Shown: piece after piece, positions 1 to 7,097 of the stretch
Numbering within the stretch: the first letter of the stretch is position 1
Layout: each line of letters opens with the position of its first letter
Assembly (NCBI GenBank): GCA_947649495.1
Contig: CANSRU010000008.1
Span: 1 to 64,000 of the forward strand
Direction of reading: 5' to 3'
DNA length: 64,000 nucleotides
From: an uncultured Porphyromonadaceae bacterium
GTDB taxonomy: Bacteria; Bacteroidota; Bacteroidia; Bacteroidales; Muribaculaceae
The notes under the pieces: model-generated
Told to the model about the DNA's origin: nothing
The model's database searches: none
The model's input: the letters and a program-made list of their open reading frames with translations, nothing else
Position numbers and translations under genes: made by a program

Positions 1-53
1 AGAGCATCTGACTACGGATCAGAAGGTTACAGGTTTGAATCCTGTAGGAGTCA
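1..53 (+). tRNA. tRNA-Arg (anticodon ACG), 5' part missing
   Basis: The window opens inside this tRNA. The anticodon arm is visible as a TCTGA/TCAGA stem around loop CTACGGA, giving anticodon ACG (Arg). The T arm ACAGG-TTTGAAT-CCTGT lies at 29-45. The 3' acceptor strand follows at 46-52 with discriminator A53. CCA is not encoded. The acceptor 5' strand and D arm lie outside the window. Confidence 0.9.
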
Positions 54-57
54 CTTG

Positions 58-91
58 GATGGACAATGCTTCGGCACTGTCCATCTTTTTT
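58..91 (+). terminator. Rho-independent terminator of tRNA-Arg
   Basis: An 8-bp stem GATGGACA/TGTCCATC continues past one A.C mismatch into TGC/GCA, closes on a TTCG tetraloop and is followed by a T run. It lies just after the tRNA end. Confidence 0.85.
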
Positions 92-115
92 ATGTAAAAA
101 ATTTGATGAAAAAAT

Positions 116-146
116 TTGCCGGATTGAACACCATGGCTTAACTTTG
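116..146 (+). promoter_or_regulatory. Bacteroidales-type promoter, orphan transcription unit 1
   Basis: TTG at 116-118 and TAACTTTG at 139-146 are separated by exactly 20 bp, matching the TTG / TAnnTTTG consensus of the Bacteroidales primary sigma factor. Transcription would begin near 153 and run to the terminator at 361-413. No convincing protein gene lies between. The 45-codon frame from ATG 246 to 383 resembles nothing I recognise and runs into the terminator stem. Confidence 0.6.
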
Positions 147-152
147 CGTTAT

Positions 153-413
153 ACAAACAAACACAGAACACTGACATACCACATCAAAGTTGATTGGGAA
201 ACTCATCAATTACATGTGAAATACCGAGACAAGCTCAGTCGGCCAATGGCGGGCCCCATCCCCTTCAGCGGGAGGCTTATATGCCCAGGCGGATTACAAA
301 GGCAGGCGGGCACTCAAATCCTGTCATCCGGAGTTTCATCGCATTCCTTTGGTGTGGATATTTATAATGCGCGGGCGCTTTGATTTATCAAAGTGCCCGC
401 GTTGTTTTTTATC
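153..413 (+). ncRNA. Candidate small RNA or remnant transcript (unit 1)
   Basis: The stretch is bounded by a two-element promoter (116-146) and a strong terminator (361-413), with no recognisable coding sequence. Short local stems are possible, for example TTGAT/ATCAA near 193-213 and CCC/GGG around 257-272. None proves a conserved fold. It could be a small RNA, the leader and terminator left after gene loss, or a short unrecognised peptide gene. Confidence 0.3.
361..413 (+). terminator. Terminator hairpin, copy 1 of a 53-bp direct repeat
   Basis: Stem CGCGGGC/GCCCGCG, a G.T wobble, then CTTTGA/TCAAAG around a TTTA loop, followed by TTGTTTTTT. The whole 53-bp block recurs at 3629-3681 with two differences, one of which keeps pairing as a G.T wobble. 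Confidence 0.85.
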
Positions 414-446
414 GACCATGTATTTTGATTTTACCAACCTGATTAC

Positions 447-477
447 TTGCAAAAATTTATAATCCTGTCTATCTTTG
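447..477 (+). promoter_or_regulatory. Bacteroidales-type promoter, orphan transcription unit 2
   Basis: TTG at 447-449 and TATCTTTG at 470-477 with exactly 20 bp between, a full consensus match. It drives the structured region 484-787 and, if transcription reads through, the LRR gene at 844. Confidence 0.7.
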
Positions 478-483
478 CCGTAT

Positions 484-787
484 GGATTCGTTAACCGGAG
501 ACTGTAGAGACAGCCCCATAATGGATTCAATACATAAATAACGGTGGCTTTGTCCACCAAAAGGTGTTATTGACATCATATCTTCTGCATTCAAACTTGG
601 CCGTTTGTAAATCCAACGAAGATAGGACGACAATGGCACCTGCATCGGTAGCTATATCGGAGCGGCAACATAGTTCCGCCAGATTGATATACGCCAATCG
701 GTGTGGGGCTGTTGTCTTACCCGTTGGATAGGTAGGCCAAGACCTGAGTGCGGGGTAAGACAGAAATACAATCCTCACACCTTTTTT
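484..787 (+). ncRNA. Candidate structured leader RNA / attenuator upstream of the LRR gene
   Basis: About 300 nt run from a consensus promoter to a T6 run, and no protein gene is seen. GGTGTGGGG (700-708) pairs with CCTCACACC (773-781) directly before the six Ts at 782-787. It encloses a 10-bp hairpin, TGTCTTACCC (713-722) with GGGTAAGACA (753-762). Alternatively ACAGCCCC (510-517) pairs perfectly with GGGGCTGT (705-712), which uses the same GGGG and so excludes the terminator stem. Other local stems are AATAAC/GTTATT enclosing GGTGG/CCACC (536-571), CAAAC/GTTTG (592-607) and GATTG/CAATC (682-699). I recognise no RNase P, tmRNA, SRP or known riboswitch core. It could be a free small RNA or a regulatory leader. 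Confidence 0.5.
698..787 (+). terminator. Two-helix terminator ending the candidate leader RNA
   Basis: The 9-bp helix 700-708/773-781 contains one G.T pair and encloses a second 10-bp helix, 713-722/753-762. T6 follows at once at 782-787. The five-prime strand of the outer helix can instead pair with 510-517. Confidence 0.55.
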
Positions 788-843
788 ATATCCGATTACT
801 AACAGTTTCGCTGGGGATGAGAAACACAAACCAATCATTGTTT

Positions 844-3603
844 ATGAAACAAACGTACTCTATCTTGGCGCTTTTGCTAATCGTCTCATTATTATCAATT
901 CCTATAAATGCAACAAAAGTAGAAATAGATGGAATAAATTACAATCTATTTTCTAACAGCACCGCAGAAGTAACGTATCTTGATAACTACAAAAGATATT
1001 CAGGACATATAGTAGTTCCTGAAAGCATCTTTTTTAACGACTCCGTTTACACCGTAACAGCCATTGGAGAAGAGGCATTTGATTATTGCTCCGACCTAAC
1101 AGGAATAGAATTACCAAATACCATTAAATATATACGAGATAAAGCTTTTCATTTTAGTGGTATAACAAAGATAGAATTGCCGGACTCGTTAATAACAATC
1201 GGCGAGTATGCCTTTTGGAGTTGCGATTATATTGAGAGCATTGTAATTCCCGAAAAAGTAAGTAGCTTAAGAGATTATGCATTCTATAGTTGCGATAGAC
1301 TTAAGAAAATCATCATATTATCTGATGATTACATATATTTTTATACCAGGACGTTCAGTGGACTAAATACAAACAGCGATGGGCCAGTGATTTATTACAA
1401 GTCCTCAGCGACATTACAAAAACTAAATAAAGTGTGGAGTGGCAGGACAAAGAATGTAATTGATTATATCAATATAGATGTTGACACAGATGTAACATCA
1501 GCCAGAATAAAATGCACTCCATATACCAATGGATACACAAAAACCGGGATTATATTAAATGGCACCGAGTACGTTGCCAATGAATCGGGAGAGATAATGC
1601 TTGACAACCTATCCCCAATTACCCAATATAGTATCACCCCATTTGCCGATTACGAAAACGGCCGAACAACAGATTACGACATAGGTTTTACAACCAAGTT
1701 TATAGACTATATCATATCTATTGACCCACAATATCTTACAGCAAAAATAAAAATTTCCACAACCAATAAATCCATTTCTGAAATAGGAGTATACGTAAAA
1801 TGTGAAGACCCCGGAATTGACCAACAGTATTTTAATGCAGATATAAATGGGATTGTGAACTTATCTTGGACATATAATTCTGATATCTTGCTCTACCCAT
1901 ATTGTATTTATAATGACCAAATTTGTACCGACACAAAGTATTATTTTGTAAATCAAAAATATTTCTCTCTTAATGGAACAGTATTAACATCATCGTACAC
2001 TACAGCCACATTGAAAATAACATCATCTGATATAAACGTTAAAGTGATTGGAATCAGAATGAACGACAAAGAGTATCTGGCTGACGAAGATGGAATCATA
2101 TCACTATCCAAACTATCACCCAACGGAAACTATTCTTACAATATAATGTATAAAGTTCCCGATAAGAACGATGTGCTTCTTGATTCCCAAAACTATACGT
2201 TTGAAACCACGAAGTTTAGCAATGAGGTAACTGCCACCACACTGTCAACAACGCAGACCACTGCAAAAATAAAAGTTGAATCGACTTGTGATGAGATATC
2301 AGATTTTGGAATTATATACAAAAATAAAAATTACAAACCCGACTCAAAAGGGACCATCACATTGTCAAAATTATCACCAAGTACAAAATTATATTACTAC
2401 CCTTACGCACGTATTCCGAATGACGAATATGGAAGCATCCATACATTTGGTTCAGTGACTGCAACCACACAGAAACTCAACCTGAAGGTATCCGCCGAAT
2501 CAATATCTCCGATTACGATGAGGATAAACGGTTCGTGGACGCAAGGTGATGCCGTGGTTAAGGGATATTACGGACAGCTGGATGGAACCGAAATTGAATT
2601 AAACGATAAGATATCGGAAATAGTAGTACCTTATACACCAGGCGCTAACCATAACGTAGCATTTGGTGTGTCGGGTGATGGTTGGAGCTTCCTTTCGCCG
2701 GTTGTTACTATTACCATGCCGGAACTCGAGTGGAGCGGTAGTGAATCGGTGCCGACCTCCACCACAAGCGCACGATTGGTCTCGGGAACAAACCTTCCAG
2801 ACGGAGTAAGCGGAACCGGCATAGAATGGCGACGGATAGATGCTCCCGACCTTATCGCTTCATCGAAAGTATCATGTGCTGTGGTAGACGGTAAGATTGT
2901 AGGAAGTCTCCACAAACTAAAAGATGATGTATATTATAAATTCCGTCCATACTATACCGCGACCGACGGGACAAAATACTATGGTGAATGGACAGGGATA
3001 TTTACCGGCGATGCGGATGTTTTCTTCAAGCCGGATGTAAGAACTCATGCAACATTACAAAACGAAGAAAACGTCACACTCAAAGGATATGTCCTCTCTG
3101 GTTCAGAACCAATCGTGACCCAAGGATTTGAGTACCGCGCTATAGGAACAAGCATTTCACGAAGTGCCGATGACTGGAAACGCATAGAAGCCGACGGAAT
3201 TCTTATGGAAGCTCAATTGGAAAATCTCACACCAGGAACCGACTACGCATGCAGGGCTTTCGCTACCACAGCCGGAGGAACATACTATGGCGATGAACAA
3301 TATTTTACTACCAAAGGAGCATTGGCAGCTATAGATGATATTACTGTAGACAATAAGGGGCTAACAATAGCATTGCGTGAAAACCCAGTACGTGGTGATG
3401 CCCATGTAAAGGTGACCGGCGAGCAACCCATCGCTCAATGCCATGTAATGTCTTTGATGGGTGCAACCGTAATGAACACTGAAATCATTGCCGACGGCAC
3501 ATGGCAGCAACTCCACCTTGACAATTACCCCAAAGGAATGTATCTGCTCAATATAAGATGTGGCAAAGATACAGAAACTATAAAGATCATATTAAACAAA
3601 TAA
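844..3603 (+). CDS. BspA-type leucine-rich-repeat surface protein with T9SS C-terminal sorting domain
   Basis: A 919-residue exported protein. The start at ATG 844 gives a clean signal peptide (residues 1-23, ending PINA); an upstream in-frame GTG at 748 lies inside the terminator hairpin and is unlikely. Residues about 65-190 hold BspA-type (LRR_5) repeats with recurrent A-F-x-x-C and I-x-L-P-x-S motifs. Residues about 210-560 hold four tandem Ig/Fn3-like repeats of about 90 residues, each with a T-A-x-I-K strand and an L-S-P turn. More Fn3-like sequence follows. The last 80 residues match a T9SS sorting domain: N-P-V-R-G-D, then P-K-G-M-Y-L-L-N-I and a basic end. The family mediates surface adhesion; the ligand here is unknown. 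The first two thirds are clearly richer in A+T than the last third and than neighbouring genes, so the gene may be chimeric or transferred. Confidence 0.85.
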   Translation: MKQTYSILALLLIVSLLSIPINATKVEIDGINYNLFSNSTAEVTYLDNYKRYSGHIVVPESIFFNDSVYTVTAIGEEAFDYCSDLTGIELPNTIKYIRDKAFHFSGITKIELPDSLITIGEYAFWSCDYIESIVIPEKVSSLRDYAFYSCDRLKKIIILSDDYIYFYTRTFSGLNTNSDGPVIYYKSSATLQKLNKVWSGRTKNVIDYINIDVDTDVTSARIKCTPYTNGYTKTGIILNGTEYVANESGEIMLDNLSPITQYSITPFADYENGRTTDYDIGFTTKFIDYIISIDPQYLTAKIKISTTNKSISEIGVYVKCEDPGIDQQYFNADINGIVNLSWTYNSDILLYPYCIYNDQICTDTKYYFVNQKYFSLNGTVLTSSYTTATLKITSSDINVKVIGIRMNDKEYLADEDGIISLSKLSPNGNYSYNIMYKVPDKNDVLLDSQNYTFETTKFSNEVTATTLSTTQTTAKIKVESTCDEISDFGIIYKNKNYKPDSKGTITLSKLSPSTKLYYYPYARIPNDEYGSIHTFGSVTATTQKLNLKVSAESISPITMRINGSWTQGDAVVKGYYGQLDGTEIELNDKISEIVVPYTPGANHNVAFGVSGDGWSFLSPVVTITMPELEWSGSESVPTSTTSARLVSGTNLPDGVSGTGIEWRRIDAPDLIASSKVSCAVVDGKIVGSLHKLKDDVYYKFRPYYTATDGTKYYGEWTGIFTGDADVFFKPDVRTHATLQNEENVTLKGYVLSGSEPIVTQGFEYRAIGTSISRSADDWKRIEADGILMEAQLENLTPGTDYACRAFATTAGGTYYGDEQYFTTKGALAAIDDITVDNKGLTIALRENPVRGDAHVKVTGEQPIAQCHVMSLMGATVMNTEIIADGTWQQLHLDNYPKGMYLLNIRCGKDTETIKIILNK

Positions 3604-3628
3604 TCTAATTCTATAATATACACATATT

Positions 3629-3681
3629 TTTATAATGCGCGGGCGCTTTGATTTATCAAGGTGCCCGCGCTGTTTTTTATC
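3629..3681 (+). terminator. Terminator hairpin, copy 2 of a 53-bp direct repeat
   Basis: Same hairpin as at 361-413, differing at two positions (A to G in the inner stem, T to C after the stem). It sits 25 bp past the LRR stop codon and ends that transcript. Confidence 0.85.
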
Positions 3682-3789
3682 CATCGGGCGGTCTCGGTGT
3701 AGATGATTACGGTAAAACATCAAAAAAACAGGACTCATCTGCAATTATTCATCATTCACAGCGTCTAATAATAAAAAAAATGATTTGCA

Positions 3790-3972
3790 ATGAAGTGGTT
3801 GTATATATCTGTAATAGTTGTAGTATTCAGTCTTGTAATGGTACCCATAGAGAAATGGGTGTACCGCAGAATATCGAAACGATGGCTCGCCTATGCAATA
3901 ACTTTCGCGATAGCCATAATCATACTTTACGGTTTACACATTATCAGCGCACTATGCGGATATAACATCTAA
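3790..3972 (+). CDS. Small two-helix membrane protein, unknown function
   Basis: A 60-residue protein with two hydrophobic segments (about residues 4-18 and 34-55) around a basic loop containing E-K-W-V-Y-R-R. I do not recognise a family. It starts 108 bp after the LRR terminator and is followed by a second small membrane frame at 4034. No clear promoter is visible just upstream. The amphipathic layout of a short basic loop between two helices is typical of real small membrane proteins, so I keep it, but length alone makes the call uncertain. Confidence 0.45.
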   Translation: MKWLYISVIVVVFSLVMVPIEKWVYRRISKRWLAYAITFAIAIIILYGLHIISALCGYNI

Positions 3973-4033
3973 CATCGGCGGTAAATAACTTTTGTACCTG
4001 ACGGGTTATTACTAATTTAAACAATATACAATT

Positions 4034-4219
4034 ATGGAAGATGGAGTGCAGATGATTTAGTTTGATTTCTGGCTTTGCCTGATAATGGGTGTGCTGCTTC
4101 TTGTTTGCGGCATTGTGGGGATTATTGATGATGCCAGATATAAAAAGATATGGTGGAGATGGATGCTGGATATATTGGCAATTGTGTTCGGCGCCGTATT
4201 TATAATATGGACATTATAG
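4034..4219 (+). pseudogene. Small membrane protein frame interrupted by an in-frame TAG
   Basis: ATG 4034 opens a frame that meets TAG at 4058-4060 after eight codons. The same frame then continues without a stop to TAG 4217-4219, encoding two hydrophobic helices around a D-D-A-R-Y-K-K loop. Translation could instead begin at ATG 4085, giving a 44-residue protein (M-G-V-L-L-L-V-C-G). A near-consensus promoter element, TAACTTTTG, lies upstream at about 3986. Either the first codons are decayed or the true start is 4085. Readthrough of TAG is possible but not indicated. It may be a paralogue of the 60-residue protein upstream. Confidence 0.4.
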
Positions 4220-4244
4220 ACGGACGCCTAATATAACGAAAACA

Positions 4245-4274
4245 CGAAAGCAGACCGAAAATGGTCTGCTTTCG
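4245..4274. terminator. Bidirectional terminator hairpin
   Basis: A perfect 12-bp stem CGAAAGCAGACC/GGTCTGCTTTCG with a 6-nt loop. It lies between the small membrane frame (plus) and the GH57 gene (minus) and can serve both; on the minus strand it is followed by a T-rich tail. Confidence 0.75.
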
Positions 4275-4299
4275 CTATAATTAAAACACGGACTGATGA

Positions 4300-5760
4300 T
4301 TACTTTTTAGCCGGTGCTTTCTTTTTAGCTGCGGGTTTCTTAGGTTCGGCCTTTGCAGCTGTCTCCGCTTTGGGTTTGCAGGCTTTTCTGGCCGGCTTTT
4401 TCTCAGCAACCGGCTTGGCAGCCTCGGCGGCTTTGGCCTCGCGAAGAAGATGCTCCTCATTGAAATGCTCGATATTTTTGCGCATGGACGAAACCTCCTT
4501 GTTGAGGGTCTCAATCTCGCGTTCCTGATTTCGGATAGTGGTGAGAAGGGCGTTCAATTCCTCGTTTTCGATAGATAACGGATATTGCTCCTCGACACGA
4601 ACTATGAAATCGGAAAGAACATTCATGTAGTTGGTGAATGCCTGGAAAGGCGTTTCGTAGGGGCTGAAGTTGGAGTGCGCCGCTCCATCGGCAAAGTGCT
4701 TTGTGGCCATATAGAAGAGATGGTCAGCGGCCTGAAGGTAATACCAATCCTGCTTCAAACGACGGTCGTCGCACAAACGGACACGCTCGGCAACGGAATA
4801 AAGTTTCTGGAATGCCTCGTTCTGCAACTTGTTGCCAAGCCAAGCCGAGGTGTCGCGCGACTCGTCGGTCCACGAAATGGGGTGCATTATGGAAAGTTCG
4901 CCCACAGCCTTGAGCTTTGTAACGGCATCGGTAGGTGTCCAGAATTCAACACCGCGTTCCTTGGCGAAATAAGGAAGCGCTTCGAGGAACTGGAATATAC
5001 CGCTCTCGCGTGCCTGGAACTCACCGAATGTCTCAAGATTCATAAAGAGATTGACAATCTGCTCATCGGCAGGTGTGTTGGCAATCCAATCTATATATTT
5101 GTCGGCGGTAAGAGGATATTCATCCCAATCAGGATTACTGAAGCGTTTTGCTATATCATCAGACAATTTGGCATTGCGGAGCAATATCTTAAGTTTTGGA
5201 GCCGAAGCTGCCGAATAGACATAGTTGGGCGATTTCCAACCAAGTATATGCTTCGCACCTTCTGTAATGACTCCTTTATATCCCATGGCGAGAATCTGCG
5301 GAGCAAGCTCATCACAGTAAACCAGCTCTGTGTTGCGTAACACTTTGGGCTTTACACCGAACAGTTCCTGTATCTTATCGTCGTGAACCTTAACCTGGCT
5401 CTCAAACTCTTCGGGGTCGATGAGCGATGAGAGAGAATGCGCGTATGTCTCGGCAAGTATCTCGACACGCCCGGTAGCCACAAGCTTTTTGAGCAAGTCG
5501 ATGAATTCAGGAACATACTGCTCGCACTGTTCGAGTGCGACACCGGTAATGGATAAGGCGCAACGGAACTGAGGATTTTTCTCCAACATACCCAAAAGAG
5601 CCTCGGCTGCCGGCATATAGCTGCGTTGGGCTATGCGGGTAACAATATCATCGTTGGAAAAATCGTCGTAGTAATAATGGTCATTACCTATATCGAAGAA
5701 ACGATAGCGTTTCAGACGGAATGGCTGATGGATTTGAAAATAAAAACAAATTGCTTTCAT
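4300..5760 (-). CDS. GH57 alpha-amylase-like protein with altered catalytic residue
   Basis: A 486-residue cytoplasmic protein, last gene of the glycogen operon, 57 bp after the GT4 gene. The family-57 fold is shown by H-Q-P at residues 11-13, R-N-T-E-L (Glu145, the expected nucleophile) and M-N-L-E-T-F-G-E at 240-247. Active GH57 alpha-amylases carry M-D-Y-E-T-F-G-E at the last site; here the catalytic Asp is Asn241. It may therefore be inactive, use another residue, or act as a binding or scaffold protein in glycogen metabolism. A coiled coil at about 405-435 is followed by a Lys/Ala/Pro-rich tail (about 438-486) like those of histone H1-like proteins, which could bind polyanions or cell structures. 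The family call is firm; activity is not. Confidence 0.88.
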   Translation of the reverse strand: MKAICFYFQIHQPFRLKRYRFFDIGNDHYYYDDFSNDDIVTRIAQRSYMPAAEALLGMLEKNPQFRCALSITGVALEQCEQYVPEFIDLLKKLVATGRVEILAETYAHSLSSLIDPEEFESQVKVHDDKIQELFGVKPKVLRNTELVYCDELAPQILAMGYKGVITEGAKHILGWKSPNYVYSAASAPKLKILLRNAKLSDDIAKRFSNPDWDEYPLTADKYIDWIANTPADEQIVNLFMNLETFGEFQARESGIFQFLEALPYFAKERGVEFWTPTDAVTKLKAVGELSIMHPISWTDESRDTSAWLGNKLQNEAFQKLYSVAERVRLCDDRRLKQDWYYLQAADHLFYMATKHFADGAAHSNFSPYETPFQAFTNYMNVLSDFIVRVEEQYPLSIENEELNALLTTIRNQEREIETLNKEVSSMRKNIEHFNEEHLLREAKAAEAAKPVAEKKPARKACKPKAETAAKAEPKKPAAKKKAPAKK

Positions 5761-5817
5761 GTTATTGTGAGGTATCGATTGTTGTTTAACTAAATATGTT
5801 ATTAAATGGTGCGATGC

Positions 5818-7080
5818 TTAACGGTTTTCGATAACTTTCCGGTAAATATCAATTACCTTGGCACCCGCCTTATCCCATGTTATGCGGTTGACTTCATCAA
5901 GACCATCTTCCCGCAGCTGATTGTACATGGCAGGATATGTGATGATGGCATGAATGGCATCGGCCATAGCATCGATGTCCCAATAATCTGTCTTAATCAC
6001 ATTGTCGAGAATCTCGGCACATCCGCTTTGCTTGGATATAATGGAGGGAACACCCATCTGCATAGCTTCAAGCGGCGATATGCCGAATGGCTCTGATACG
6101 GATGGCATGATGTAGACATCGCTGGCTTTCAGCATTTCATAGACCTGCTTCCCTTTCTGGAAACCGGGGAAATGGAAACGGTCGGCAATGCCTCGTTCGG
6201 CAGCAAGGAGAATCATCTTATCCATCATATCGCCACTACCGGCCATGACAAAACGCACATTATGATTATTTTTCAACACCTTGGCAGCAGCCTCCACAAA
6301 ATATTCCGGGCCCTTCTGCATGGTGATACGTCCGAGGAAAGTCACAACCTTTTCCTTCGGCTTGTTCACCTGCACATTAAGCAACTCATCGCTCAATGGC
6401 GTTACGGCATTATGCACCGTTGTAACCTTAGCCGGATCAATGCCGTATTTTTCAATCACGGTGTTGCGCGTAAGGTTGCTCACAGTAATGATATGGTCGG
6501 CATGAGTCATACCGTCCTTTTCTATACCGAACACGGTGGGATTGACATTTCCGCGCGAACGGTCGAAATCTGTAGCATGCACATGAATCACCAACGGCTT
6601 TCCGGTAACCTGCTTCGCATGGATTCCGGCGGGATATGTGAGCCAGTCGTGGGAGTGTATAATGTCAAAATCAAGCGTGCGCGCTATAACACCGGCACAA
6701 ATTGAATAATTGTTAATCTCCTCAAGAAGATTGTCGGGATACCTGCCTGAGAACTCAAGGCAGCCTAAATCGTTGGTGCGCATATAGTTGAAATCGGCAT
6801 AGATATGCGACCGCAATTTGAAATACAGGTCGGGATCCATGTATTTGCCGATGCGCTGCTCCACGTACTCGCGGTTGACATCGCGCCACGCAATCGGCAC
6901 CTGCGATGCTCCGATTATGTGGGCAAAACTTTTATCCTCGTCACCCCACGGTTTCGGAATGACAAAAGATATGTCCATATCACCACATTCCCACATACCT
7001 TTGGTGAGTCCGTAGCTGGCAGTACCTAAACCGCCGAGGATATGAGGTGGGAACTCCCACCCGAACATTAATGCTTTCAT
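5818..7080 (-). CDS. GT4-family glycosyltransferase, glycogen synthase-like
   Basis: A 420-residue two-domain GT-B enzyme that probably extends alpha-1,4-glucan from a nucleotide-glucose donor. Evidence: the N-terminal loop H-I-L-G-G-L-G-T (14-21), the I-H-S-H-D-W-L segment (141-147), and the C-terminal donor site S-E-P-F-G-I-S-P-L-E with E330 and E338 in the E-x7-E spacing. Start ATG at 7080 lies 17 bp after the debranching enzyme stop, so the two are co-transcribed. In Bacteroides the same trio (debranching enzyme, GT4, GH57) occurs together. Donor preference (ADP- or UDP-glucose) cannot be told from sequence. Confidence 0.88.
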   Translation of the reverse strand: MKALMFGWEFPPHILGGLGTASYGLTKGMWECGDMDISFVIPKPWGDEDKSFAHIIGASQVPIAWRDVNREYVEQRIGKYMDPDLYFKLRSHIYADFNYMRTNDLGCLEFSGRYPDNLLEEINNYSICAGVIARTLDFDIIHSHDWLTYPAGIHAKQVTGKPLVIHVHATDFDRSRGNVNPTVFGIEKDGMTHADHIITVSNLTRNTVIEKYGIDPAKVTTVHNAVTPLSDELLNVQVNKPKEKVVTFLGRITMQKGPEYFVEAAAKVLKNNHNVRFVMAGSGDMMDKMILLAAERGIADRFHFPGFQKGKQVYEMLKASDVYIMPSVSEPFGISPLEAMQMGVPSIISKQSGCAEILDNVIKTDYWDIDAMADAIHAIITYPAMYNQLREDGLDEVNRITWDKAGAKVIDIYRKVIENR

Positions 7081-7097
7081 TTTTATGGGGATGAAAA

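Noticed and set aside
66..383. 105-codon frame on the plus strand beside tRNA-Arg
   Set aside because: It begins inside the tRNA terminator and ends inside the next terminator stem; no recognisable protein features.
484..787. RNase P RNA, tmRNA, SRP RNA or 6S RNA
   Set aside because: No GAGGAAAGUCCGG core, no tag frame or tRNA-like end, no SRP tetraloop core, and end pairing typical of 6S is absent.
527..838. 103-codon frame on the minus strand
   Set aside because: It runs opposite to the structured RNA candidate, crosses its terminator and shows no family resemblance; the stems explain the sequence better.
748..843. Upstream GTG start for the LRR protein
   Set aside because: It would place 32 extra residues before the signal peptide and lies in the hairpin region 713-762.
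1..843. tRNA-Arg as an integration site for a mobile island
   Set aside because: No integrase gene and no repeat of the tRNA 3' end were found in the window, so only the A/T-rich LRR gene hints at acquisition.
4585..5340. 251-codon frame opposite the GH57 gene
   Set aside because: Antisense shadow of a clear GH57 protein; composition follows the reverse of that gene.
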